NCBI GenBank assembly: GCA_937874315.1
Contig: CALNAE010000105.1
Location: 1-5,824, forward strand
DNA length: 5,824 nucleotides
Reading direction: 5' to 3'
Origin: an uncultured Bifidobacterium sp.
GTDB taxonomy: Bacteria; Actinomycetota; Actinomycetes; Actinomycetales; Bifidobacteriaceae
The translations under genes and the position numbers were made by a program. Shown here one piece after another: positions 1 to 5,824 of the stretch (the stretch's first letter is position 1; each line of letters begins with the position of its first letter). The notes beneath the pieces are model-generated. The model did not search any database. It saw only the letters and a list, made by a program, of their open reading frames with translations, and was not told the DNA's origin.

Positions 1-38
1 GGGGTCGTCTCAGAAAACGGAAAATAAAGCACGTTAAG
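1..38 (+). repeat. Left terminal inverted repeat (IRL)
   Basis: This 38-bp repeat begins GGGGTCGTCTCAGAAAACGG and ends ACGTTAAG. It matches the reverse complement of 5787-5824 at 37 of 38 positions; the only difference is at repeat position 34 (T here, C in the right repeat). The length, the GGGG tip and the internal A-rich block followed by ACG(C/T)TAAG are typical of Tn21/Tn501-type ends, which are bound by TnpA. It lies only 9 bp beyond the stop codon of the last passenger gene. Confidence 0.97.
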
Positions 39-47
39 GCCCAAGCC

Positions 48-380
48 TTACCGGCGATGATTCCTTGCCCGTTTGCCGAGGGCAACGCCGGCAGCGATGG
101 CCGACAACTTGAGGTAGGTGAACAGCCCTTCCCCGACTTCCTCGCCGCCCCACTCGGGCCGGGTTGGGAATGCACCGGCCGCGAGCGCGGCCAGTGTTGT
201 CAGTCCGGCGAACAGGAAGCCGGCCCCCATGCCGTGACGCCAGGCGACCGGCGCCACAGCCAGTCCATAGGGAATGAGGCTGCGCACGGGCGCATCGGCG
301 GCCAGGCTGCCAGCAATCGTCAGCAGCAGGATGGCGACGCCAAGCCATATGTGGGGCGATGCCCGCAGCCCGAGATTCAC
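48..380 (-). CDS. Small hydrophobic membrane protein, function unknown, coupled to the antiporter
   Basis: A 110-residue protein that I do not recognise as a named family. It has hydrophobic stretches at about residues 11-29, 34-47, 51-71 and 86-102, separated by short loops, with an acidic loop (about 79-84) and a strongly basic C-terminus (KRARNHRR). This suggests three or four membrane segments and a cytoplasmic positive tail. The start is GTG at 380; its first four bases GTGA also hold the antiporter's TGA stop, so the two genes are very probably one transcript with coupled translation. A weak GGGAAAG ribosome site lies 4 bases upstream. The stop (TAA, 48-50) is 9 bp from the left repeat, and no terminator is visible between them. 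By position it may be an accessory subunit or modulator of the antiporter, but this is inference. It does not resemble the soluble KefF/KefG ancillary proteins or, as far as I can tell, PsiE. Confidence 0.8.
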   Translation of the reverse strand: MNLGLRASPHIWLGVAILLLTIAGSLAADAPVRSLIPYGLAVAPVAWRHGMGAGFLFAGLTTLAALAAGAFPTRPEWGGEEVGEGLFTYLKLSAIAAGVALGKRARNHRR

Positions 381-2071
381 GACGCTTTCCCGTAGCGCTC
401 CAGCACGTGCCGGCTCATGCCCTTAGCAAGCTCATCTTCGCCAAGAAAGACCTTCTCGGCCGCTTCCCGCTCCAGTAGATCGGCCTCTTCCTCATTGTGA
501 GTGCGCACGACCGTCTCGATGCCGGGATTGAGCGTGCGGGCGGTCTGGATCATCTGCCGCACGTCGAAGGTGTCGGGCGTGGCGATCACCAGCATGCCGG
601 CCCGCGCAATGTGCGCCTGGATCAGAACGGCGGGGTCCGAGGCGTCGCCGAAGACGGCGGCGATGCCCTTGGCTCGCAACCGTTCGACCACTTCCCGGTT
701 CTGCTCGGCCACGACGTAGGGGATGTCGCGCTCGGTGAGCGCTTCGCCGATGCGTCGGCCGACGCGGCCGTAGCCCACCAGCACGACCTGGCCGGACAAA
801 TACCTCTCGTGGGTGGACGTGGGCAATTCGGCCAAGGGGTCGGTGCGCTGCTCCAGTTTCCTGGTCAGGTTCGAGTGCGACCGTAACCAGGATTGAAGCG
901 GCTTCACGCTTGCAAACACCAGCGGGTTGAGGGCGATGGAGATCAGCGCGCCAGCGAGGATCAGGCTTTGCCCTTCGACTGGCAGCAGCTTCAAGCTCAC
1001 CCCGAGCCCGGCCAGGATGAACGAGAATTCACCGATCTGTGCCAGGCTCGCGGACACGGTGAGCGCAGTATTCAGCGGATAGCGGAAGGCGAGCACCAAG
1101 GCTGCGGCGGCCAGCGATTTGCCGACGATGATGATGCCGACCACGGCGAGGACCTGGAGCGGACGTTCGACCAGCACCATCGGGTTGAACAACATCCCCA
1201 CCGAGACGAAGAACAGCACCGCGAACGCTTCCCGCAGCGGCAAGGACTCCTCGGCGGCGCGGTGACTGAATTCGGATTCGCGCATCACCATGCCGGCGAA
1301 GAACGCGCCCAAGGCGAATGACACGCCGAACAAGGCAGTGGCGGCGTAGGCAATGCTGACGGCGGCGGCCACCACGCACAGGGTAAAGAGTTCGCGGGAA
1401 CCGGCGCGGGCGACCTGCCACAGCAGCGCCGGGAAGACGCGGCGGCCGACCACCAGCATCAAGGCGATGAACGCCGACACTTTGGCCAGCGTGATGCCCA
1501 GGGTCTGCCAGAGATTCCCGCCGTCACTGCCCGGCGTCGTGCCGCCGAGCGCCCCGGCCAGGGGCGGCAGCAGGACGAGCACGAGCACCATGGCGAGGTC
1601 TTCGACGATCAGCCAGCCGACGGCGATGCGTCCGTTCATCGACTCCAGCGCGCCGCTGGCCTCCAGTGCGCGCAGCAGCACGACCGTGCTCGCCACCGAA
1701 AGCGCCAGGCCGAACACCAGCGCAGCGCCCAGCCCCCAGCCCCAGGCGGCGGCCACACCGGCCCCGAGCGCGGTGGCAACGGCGATTTGCAGCACGGCCC
1801 CCGGCAAGGCGATCTTGCGCACCTCCAGCAGGTCATCGAGCGAGAAATGCAGGCCGACGCCGAACATCAGCAGCATCACCCCGATTTCGGCCAGTTGCCC
1901 GGCGATCTCGGTATCGGCGATGAAGCCGGGCGTGAACGGGCCGATGAGAACGCCAGCCAGGAGGTAGCCAACCAGCGCCGGCAGCTTCAGCCGGGCGGCC
2001 AGGAAGCCCAGCACGAGAGCCAGGCCGAGCGCGGTAGCGATGGTCGTGATCAGGGGAACGCTATGGAGCAT
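377..2071 (-). CDS. ybaL: YbaL/KefB-type cation:proton antiporter (CPA2 family) with RCK/TrkA-N domain
   Basis: A 564-residue inner-membrane protein predicted to exchange K+ (or Na+) for H+. Residues 1-390 form the Na+/H+-exchanger domain with about 12 hydrophobic segments; the acidic pair E157-D158 in the segment LIVEDLA lies where CPA2 proteins carry transport residues. A linker follows, then a cytosolic TrkA-N/RCK domain (about 427-545) with the nucleotide-binding loop GYGRVG (433-438), an acid at the end of the second strand (E456) and D476 in VFGDAS. Colinearity with E. coli YbaL (about 558 residues), including HSVPLITTI at the N-terminus, sets the start. ATG at 2071 has a strong AAGGAAGGAG site 7 bases upstream, so I reject the longer TTG start at 2110. 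The loop after FFAG reads SHRAAEESL and lacks the HALESDIEP motif of KefC, so glutathione gating of the Kef kind is not evident. First gene of the passenger operon. Automated annotation may call it kefB; the transported ion cannot be read from sequence. Confidence 0.92.
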   Translation of the reverse strand: MLHSVPLITTIATALGLALVLGFLAARLKLPALVGYLLAGVLIGPFTPGFIADTEIAGQLAEIGVMLLMFGVGLHFSLDDLLEVRKIALPGAVLQIAVATALGAGVAAAWGWGLGAALVFGLALSVASTVVLLRALEASGALESMNGRIAVGWLIVEDLAMVLVLVLLPPLAGALGGTTPGSDGGNLWQTLGITLAKVSAFIALMLVVGRRVFPALLWQVARAGSRELFTLCVVAAAVSIAYAATALFGVSFALGAFFAGMVMRESEFSHRAAEESLPLREAFAVLFFVSVGMLFNPMVLVERPLQVLAVVGIIIVGKSLAAAALVLAFRYPLNTALTVSASLAQIGEFSFILAGLGVSLKLLPVEGQSLILAGALISIALNPLVFASVKPLQSWLRSHSNLTRKLEQRTDPLAELPTSTHERYLSGQVVLVGYGRVGRRIGEALTERDIPYVVAEQNREVVERLRAKGIAAVFGDASDPAVLIQAHIARAGMLVIATPDTFDVRQMIQTARTLNPGIETVVRTHNEEEADLLEREAAEKVFLGEDELAKGMSRHVLERYGKAS

Positions 2072-2114
2072 CAACGCGCTCCTTCCTTGCATCCCATCGG
2101 GTGGGGTCAACCAT
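2061..2114 (-). CDS. Possible 17-codon leader ORF overlapping the antiporter start
   Basis: An ATG at 2114-2112 opens a 17-codon ORF (MVDPTRWDARKERVDAP) ending in TAG at 2063-2061. It is in a different frame from the antiporter and runs past that gene's ATG at 2071, so its ribosomes would terminate about 8 bases beyond the antiporter start. An AAGGA sequence lies 7 bases upstream of its ATG. This arrangement fits translational coupling, in which leader translation delivers ribosomes to the antiporter start. It could equally be chance: the ORF is short and has no recognisable product. Confidence 0.3.
   Translation of the reverse strand: MVDPTRWDARKERVDAP
2079..2088 (-). promoter_or_regulatory. 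Strong ribosome binding site deciding the antiporter start
   Basis: Read on the minus strand this is AAGGAAGGAG, 7 bases before the ATG at 2071. It selects that ATG over the in-frame TTG at 2110 and the in-frame ATG at 2092, and agrees with the N-terminus of YbaL relatives. Confidence 0.75.
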
Positions 2115-2132
2115 GAGGATTCCTTTGTGATT

Positions 2133-2160
2133 GTCAGACTGGGCTATACCCTAAATTAAC
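2133..2160 (+). other. res subsite I (probable crossover site)
   Basis: A 28-bp site, the normal length of subsite I, opening with GTCA and closing with the degenerate inverted half TAAC. Its exact centre is TATA (2145-2148) with the AT dinucleotide at the middle, as expected where serine resolvases make 2-base staggered cuts. GGG and CCC flank the centre in near-palindromic form. Confidence 0.65.
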
Positions 2161-2183
2161 GTCAGGGCAGGCCCGGCCAAAGC

Positions 2184-2216
2184 GTCAGAATAGAATCGTA
2201 ATTTACATTGATTGAC
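2184..2216 (+). other. res subsite II
   Basis: GTCA at 2184-2187 and TGAC at 2213-2216 are inverted and enclose an AT-rich core, 33 bp in all, close to the longer subsite II of Tn3-type res sites. The flanking bases extend the symmetry imperfectly (GCGTCA against TGACACGC). Its right half overlaps the -35 box of tnpR. Confidence 0.65.
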
Positions 2217-2240
2217 ACGCTTAGCCAAGAGTCATAGATT
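2212..2240 (+). promoter_or_regulatory. Predicted promoter of tnpR-tnpA
   Basis: A perfect TTGACA -35 box (2212-2217) is followed after 17 bp by TAGATT (2235-2240), a 4-of-6 match to TATAAT. The start of transcription would fall near 2247, about 30 bases before the tnpR GTG. The -35 box overlaps res subsite II and the -10 box lies in subsite III, so bound TnpR should block RNA polymerase, which matches the known autoregulation of Tn3-family resolvases. Confidence 0.65.
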
Positions 2241-2250
2241 TCTTCCTGAC
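2231..2250 (+). other. res subsite III
   Basis: GTCA at 2231-2234 and TGAC at 2247-2250 are inverted around a T-rich core; the true footprint probably reaches a few bases further on each side. It covers the tnpR -10 box and is the subsite closest to tnpR. Confidence 0.6.
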
Positions 2251-2263
2251 ACACAACCCGCGC

Positions 2264-2268
2264 AGGAG
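2264..2268 (+). promoter_or_regulatory. Ribosome binding site supporting the GTG start of tnpR
   Basis: AGGAG lies 8 bases before the GTG at 2277. It supports this non-ATG start, which places GYVRVS at residues 7-12 as in other resolvases. Confidence 0.7.
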
Positions 2269-2276
2269 ACTTTTTT

Positions 2277-2834
2277 GTGAACGGTCAACGGATTGGCTAT
2301 GTCCGCGTCAGCAGTTTCGACCAGAACCCGGAACGGCAATTGGAGAACGTGACGGTGGACCGCGTGTTCACCGACAAGGCATCGGGCAAGGACACGCAGC
2401 GCCCGGAGCTGGAAAGACTGCTCGCGTTTGTGCGCGAGGGCGACACCGTGATCGTGCATAGCATGGATCGCCTGGCGCGCAACCTGGATGACCTGCGCCG
2501 CGTGGTGCAAGGCTTGACCAAGCGCGGCGTGCGCATCGAGTTCGTCAAGGAAAACCTGACCTTCACCGGCGAAGACTCGCCGATGGCGAACCTGATGCTG
2601 TCAGTGATGGGCGCGTTCGCCGAGTTCGAGCGGGCCTTGATCCGCGAGCGGCAGCGCGAAGGGATCGCGCTGGCCCGGCAGCGTGGCGCTTACCGGGGCC
2701 GCAAGAAATCGCTGAACAGCGAGCAAATTGCCGAGTTGAAACGCCGGGTGGCTGCCGGCGAGCAAAAGGCGCTGGTCGCCCGCGACTTCGGCATCAGCCG
2801 GGAAACCTTGTATCAATACCTGCGGGAAGACTGA
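2277..2834 (+). CDS. tnpR: TnpR serine resolvase
   Basis: A 185-residue small serine recombinase that resolves the transposition cointegrate by recombining two res sites. The catalytic domain (about 5-125) contains GYVRVSS, aligning catalytic serine S12 and R10 with S10 and R8 of gamma-delta resolvase, then R42, and the active-site segment MDRLARN with D64, R65 and R68. The long E-helix follows (about 114-135, [15 protein letters not shown]). The DNA-binding helix-turn-helix is at about 147-183, ending [12 protein letters not shown]. The length is normal for the Tn21/Tn501 branch and all the key residues are present. The start is GTG, chosen for its AGGAG site and the fit to the family N-terminus. 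It probably represses its own promoter, which lies within res. Two bases separate its stop from the tnpA ATG, so the two form one operon. Confidence 0.96.
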   Translation: MNGQRIGYVRVSSFDQNPERQLENVTVDRVFTDKASGKDTQRPELERLLAFVREGDTVIVHSMDRLARNLDDLRRVVQGLTKRGVRIEFVKENLTFTGEDSPMANLMLSVMGAFAEFERALIRERQREGIALARQRGAYRGRKKSLNSEQIAELKRRVAAGEQKALVARDFGISRETLYQYLRED

Positions 2835-2836
2835 GC

Positions 2837-5791
2837 ATGCCGCGCCGTTCGATTCTGTCTGCCGCCGAGCGCGACAGCCTGCTGGCATTGCCAGATACCA
2901 AGGATGAGTTGATCCGTCACTACACGTTCAGCGAATCCGACCTGTCCATCATCCGGCAGCGGCGCGGCCCAGCCAACCGGCTGGGCTTCGCCGTGCAGCT
3001 CTGCTATCTGCGTTTCCCCGGCATCATCCTCAGCGTGGATGAGACGCCGTTTCCGCCCATGCTGAAACTGGTCGCCGACCAGCTCAAGGTCGGCGTCGAA
3101 AGCTGGGACAAGTACGGGCAGCGGGAGCAGACCCGGCGCGAGCACCTGGTCGAGCTGCAAACGGTGTTCGGCTTCCAGCCGTTCACGATGAGCCACTACC
3201 GGCAGGCCGTCCAGTTGCTGACCGAGTTGGCCATGCAGACCGACAAGGGCATCGTGCTGGCCAGCACCTTGATCGAACATCTGCGGCGGCAGTCGATCAT
3301 TCTGCCCGCCCTCAACGCTGTCGAGCGGGCGAGCGCCGAGGCGATCACCCGCGCCAACCGGCGTATCTACGATGTTCTGGCCGAGCCGCTGTCGGACGCG
3401 CACCGCCGCCACCTCGACGACCTGCTCAAGCGCCGCGACAACGGCAAAACGACCTGGCTGGCCTGGCTGCGTCAGTCGCCCGCCAAGCCGAACTCGCGGC
3501 ACATGCTCGAACACATCGAACGCCTCAAGGCGTGGCAGGCGCTCGACCTGCCTACCGACATCGAGCGGCTGGTACACCAGAACCGGCTGCTCAAAATCGC
3601 CCGCGAGGGCGGCCAGATGACGCCCGCCGACCTGGCGAAGTTCGAGCCGCAGCGCCGCTACGCGACCCTGGTGGCGCTCGCCATCGAGGGCATGGCCACC
3701 GTCACCGACGAAATCATCGACCTGCACGACCGCATCCTGGGCAAGCTGTTCAACGCCGCCAAGAACAAGCATCAGCAGCAATTCCAGGCATCCGGCAAGG
3801 CGATCAACGCCAAGGTAAGGCTGTTCGGGCGCATCGGTCAGGCGCTGATCGATGCCAAGCAGGCGGGCCGCGATCCGTTCGCCGCCATCGAGGCGGTCAT
3901 GTCTTGGGACGCCTTCGCCGAGAGTGTCACCGAGGCGCAGCGGCTCGCGCAACCCGAGGACTTCGATTTCCTGCACCGCATCGGCGAGAGCTACGCCACG
4001 CTGCGCCGCTACGCCCCGGAATTCCTCGACGTGCTCAAGCTGCGGGCCGCGCCCGCAGCCAAGGACGTACTTGACGCCATCGCGGTGCTGCGCGGCATGA
4101 ACGCCGACAACGCCCGCAAGGTGCCCGCCGATGCGCCGACCGACTTCATCAAGCCGCGCTGGCAGAAGCTGGTCATGACCGACACCGGCATCGATCGGCG
4201 CTACTACGAGCTGTGCGCGCTGTCGGAGTTGAAGAACGCGCTGCGCTCCGGCGACATCTGGGTGCAGGGATCGCGCCAGTTCAAGGACTTCGAGGATTAC
4301 CTGGTGCCGCCCGCGAAATTCGCCAGCCTCAAGCAGGCCAACGAGTTGCCGCTGGCCGTGGCCACCGACTGCGACCAGTATCTGAATGACCGGCTGACCC
4401 TGCTGGAAACGCAGCTTGCCACCGTCAACCGCATGGCGCTGGCCAACGATCTGCCGGACGCCATCATCACGGAGTCGGGCCTGAAGATCACGCCGCTCGA
4501 TGCGGCGGTGCCCGACACTGCGCAGGCGTTGATCGACCAGACGGCGATGATCCTGCCGCACGTCAAGATCACCGAGCTGCTGCTGGAAGTGGACGAGTGG
4601 ACGGGCTTCACCCGGCACTTCGCGCACCTGAAATCGGGCGACCTGGCCAAGGACAAGAACCTGCTGCTGACCACGATCCTGGCCGACGCGATCAACCTGG
4701 GCCTGACCAAGATGGCCGAGTCTTGCCCCGGCACCACTTACGCCAAGCTGGCTTGGCTGCAAGCCTGGCATATCCGCGACGAGACCTACGGGGCGGCGCT
4801 GGCCGAGCTGGTGAACGCCCAGTTCCGGCATCCCTTCGCCGAGCACTGGGGCGACGGCACCACGTCATCGTCGGACGGCCAGAACTTCCGCACCGGCAGC
4901 AAGGCCGAGAGCACCGGCCACATCAACCCGAAATACGGCAGCAGCCCTGGGCGGACGTTCTATACGCACATCTCCGACCAGTACGCGCCGTTCCACACCA
5001 AGGTGGTCAACGTCGGCGTACGCGACTCGACCTACGTGCTCGACGGCCTGCTGTACCACGAATCCGACCTGCGCATCGAGGAGCACTACACCGACACGGC
5101 GGGCTTCACCGATCACGTCTTCGCCCTGATGCACCTGTTGGGCTTCCGCTTTGCGCCGCGCATCCGCGACTTGGGCGACACCAAGCTCTACATCCCGAAG
5201 GGCGACGCCGCCTTTGAAGGGCTGAAACCGATGATCGGCGGCACGCTCAACATCAAGCACGTGCGCGCCCACTGGGACGAAATCCTGCGACTGGCCACCT
5301 CGATCAAGCAGGGCACGGTGACGGCCTCCCTGATGCTGCGTAAGCTCGGCAGCTACCCGCGCCAGAACGGCCTGGCCATCGCCCTGCGGGAACTCGGCCG
5401 CATCGAGCGCACGCTGTTCATCCTGGACTGGTTGCAAAGCGTCGAGCTGCGCCGCCGCGTGCATGCCGGGCTGAACAAGGGCGAGGCGCGCAATGCGCTG
5501 GCACGCGCCGTGTTCTTCAATCGCCTGGGCGAAATCCGCGACCGCAGCTTCGAGCAGCAGCGCTACCGGGCCAGCGGCCTCAACCTGGTGACGGCGGCCA
5601 TCGTGCTGTGGAACACCGTCTATCTGGAGCGGGCCACCAAAGCCGTCAACGGTCACGATGTCGCGCTGCTGCAATACCTGTCGCCGCTCGGCTGGGAGCA
5701 CATCAATCTGACCGGAGATTACCTCTGGCGCAGCAGCGCCAAGATCGGTGCAGGCAAGTTCAGGCCGCTGCGACCGCTGCAACCGGCTTAG
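2837..5791 (+). CDS. tnpA: TnpA, Tn3-family DDE transposase
   Basis: A 984-residue transposase that binds the two 38-bp ends and carries out replicative transposition. The N-terminal part (about 1-170, with YTFSESDL and [14 protein letters not shown]) is the DNA-binding DUF4158-type region; the C-terminal part (about 580-970) is the DDE_Tnp_Tn3 domain. The catalytic triad can be placed at D680 (SSSDGQ), D753 (YTDTAGF) and E883 (NKGEARN). Spacings of 73 and 130 residues agree with those known for Tn4430 and Tn3. The protein is near-identical in many stretches to Tn21 TnpA as I remember it (988 residues); the 4-residue deficit appears to lie just before [12 protein letters not shown]. The ATG follows the tnpR stop by 2 bases, with GGGAAG 7 bases upstream inside tnpR. 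The TAG stop lies inside the right inverted repeat, as is usual in this branch. No frameshift or missing motif is visible. Confidence 0.98.
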   Translation: MPRRSILSAAERDSLLALPDTKDELIRHYTFSESDLSIIRQRRGPANRLGFAVQLCYLRFPGIILSVDETPFPPMLKLVADQLKVGVESWDKYGQREQTRREHLVELQTVFGFQPFTMSHYRQAVQLLTELAMQTDKGIVLASTLIEHLRRQSIILPALNAVERASAEAITRANRRIYDVLAEPLSDAHRRHLDDLLKRRDNGKTTWLAWLRQSPAKPNSRHMLEHIERLKAWQALDLPTDIERLVHQNRLLKIAREGGQMTPADLAKFEPQRRYATLVALAIEGMATVTDEIIDLHDRILGKLFNAAKNKHQQQFQASGKAINAKVRLFGRIGQALIDAKQAGRDPFAAIEAVMSWDAFAESVTEAQRLAQPEDFDFLHRIGESYATLRRYAPEFLDVLKLRAAPAAKDVLDAIAVLRGMNADNARKVPADAPTDFIKPRWQKLVMTDTGIDRRYYELCALSELKNALRSGDIWVQGSRQFKDFEDYLVPPAKFASLKQANELPLAVATDCDQYLNDRLTLLETQLATVNRMALANDLPDAIITESGLKITPLDAAVPDTAQALIDQTAMILPHVKITELLLEVDEWTGFTRHFAHLKSGDLAKDKNLLLTTILADAINLGLTKMAESCPGTTYAKLAWLQAWHIRDETYGAALAELVNAQFRHPFAEHWGDGTTSSSDGQNFRTGSKAESTGHINPKYGSSPGRTFYTHISDQYAPFHTKVVNVGVRDSTYVLDGLLYHESDLRIEEHYTDTAGFTDHVFALMHLLGFRFAPRIRDLGDTKLYIPKGDAAFEGLKPMIGGTLNIKHVRAHWDEILRLATSIKQGTVTASLMLRKLGSYPRQNGLAIALRELGRIERTLFILDWLQSVELRRRVHAGLNKGEARNALARAVFFNRLGEIRDRSFEQQRYRASGLNLVTAAIVLWNTVYLERATKAVNGHDVALLQYLSPLGWEHINLTGDYLWRSSAKIGAGKFRPLRPLQPA

Positions 5792-5824
5792 CGTGCTTTA
5801 TTTTCCGTTTTCTGAGACGACCCC
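5787..5824 (-). repeat. Right terminal inverted repeat (IRR)
   Basis: The reverse complement starts GGGGTCGTCTCAGAAAACGG and ends ACGCTAAG, identical to the left repeat except at position 34. The last two bases of the tnpA sense codons' end region and its whole TAG stop (5789-5791) lie within it. The ACGCTAAG inner end is the form I remember as usual for Tn21/TnAs3-like repeats, so the left copy is probably the variant. Confidence 0.97.

Larger units (their letters stand above)
2133..2250 (+). other. res: res: cointegrate resolution site of TnpR (three subsites)
   Basis: Upstream of tnpR lie three spaced pairs of inverted GTCA/TGAC-type half-sites, at 2133-2160, 2184-2216 and 2231-2250. Their centres are about 53 and 40 bp apart. 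Site I is farthest from tnpR and site III nearest, the usual res arrangement in the Tn3 family. Two directly repeated res copies in a cointegrate are recombined here by TnpR. The region is AT-richer than the flanking genes. Subsite borders are by eye and may be off by a few bases. Confidence 0.75.
1..5824. mobile_element. Complete Tn3-family (Tn21/Tn501 branch) unit transposon carrying an antiporter
   Basis: Both window ends are matching 38-bp inverted repeats starting GGGG, and between them lie tnpA, tnpR, a res site and a passenger operon, all intact. The order passenger-res-tnpR-tnpA with tnpR and tnpA co-oriented is that of the Tn21/Tn501 branch, in which cargo sits between the left repeat and res; in Tn3 itself tnpR and tnpA diverge. 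Elements of this kind transpose replicatively through a cointegrate that TnpR resolves. No 5-bp target duplication can be seen because the window stops at the repeats. The cargo is an ion antiporter plus a small membrane protein; there is no mer operon, integron or antibiotic-resistance gene. All the functional parts I can identify look undamaged, so the element appears autonomous. I cannot match it to a named transposon from memory. Confidence 0.96.

Noticed and set aside
65..85. Inverted repeat TTGCCC/GGGCAA as a possible terminator of the cargo operon
   Set aside because: The stem is only 6 bp, lies inside the coding sequence, and is not followed by a T run in either direction.
1353..1967. 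A 204-codon plus-strand open frame opposite the antiporter
   Set aside because: The product is rich in Ser, Ala, Pro and Arg as expected from an antisense frame of a GC-rich membrane protein gene, and has no ribosome site or family match.
2072..2110. A 13-residue N-terminal extension of the antiporter from TTG at 2110
   Set aside because: The ATG at 2071 has a far better ribosome site and gives the N-terminus shared with YbaL; the extension is not hydrophobic and has no counterpart.
2813..4846. A 677-codon open frame on the minus strand opposite tnpA
   Set aside because: It is a long stop-free shadow of a high-GC gene. The plus-strand frame gives a full Tn3-family transposase with its catalytic triad, whereas the minus-strand product is low-complexity and has no recognisable domain or start signal.
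4865..5782. A 305-codon open frame on the minus strand opposite the 3' part of tnpA
   Set aside because: This is the same GC-driven shadow effect; the product resembles no known protein and lies wholly within the transposase catalytic domain.
1..5824. CRISPR array, tRNA or rRNA genes, integron attC sites, nested insertion sequences
   Set aside because: No regularly spaced repeats, RNA-gene signatures, attC-like structures or additional terminal repeats with transposase genes were seen; the genes and res account for nearly all the sequence.

Overview
The window is, base for base, one complete Tn3-family unit transposon. Nearly perfect 38-bp inverted repeats (37 of 38 identical) form both ends, and no flanking host DNA is present, so neither the target-site duplication nor the host can be read. 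The TnpA and TnpR proteins, the repeat sequence and the layout (passenger genes, then res, then tnpR and tnpA in the same direction) place it in the Tn21/Tn501 branch. GC content is high throughout the genes, which suits Pseudomonadota such as pseudomonads, xanthomonads, aeromonads or Burkholderiales, but a mobile element does not fix the species.

Layout from left to right: the left inverted repeat (1-38); a two-gene passenger operon on the minus strand, made of a YbaL/KefB-type (CPA2) cation/proton antiporter (377-2071) followed with a 4-base overlap by a small unrecognised membrane protein (48-380); a roughly 200-bp AT-richer intergenic region holding a three-subsite res site and the tnpR promoter (about 2115-2276); the serine resolvase tnpR (2277-2834); the DDE transposase tnpA (2837-5791), whose stop codon lies inside the right inverted repeat (5787-5824).

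TnpA acts on the two end repeats and performs replicative transposition. TnpR then resolves the cointegrate at res and, by binding over its own promoter, probably represses its own operon. The unusual part is the cargo. Where relatives carry mercury or antibiotic resistance, this element carries only an ion antiporter and a small membrane partner. The pair looks like a minimal mobile ion- or pH-homeostasis module, transcribed away from res towards the left end. Its promoter probably overlaps res, so the resolvase may also control the cargo. A possible 17-codon leader ORF overlaps the antiporter start.
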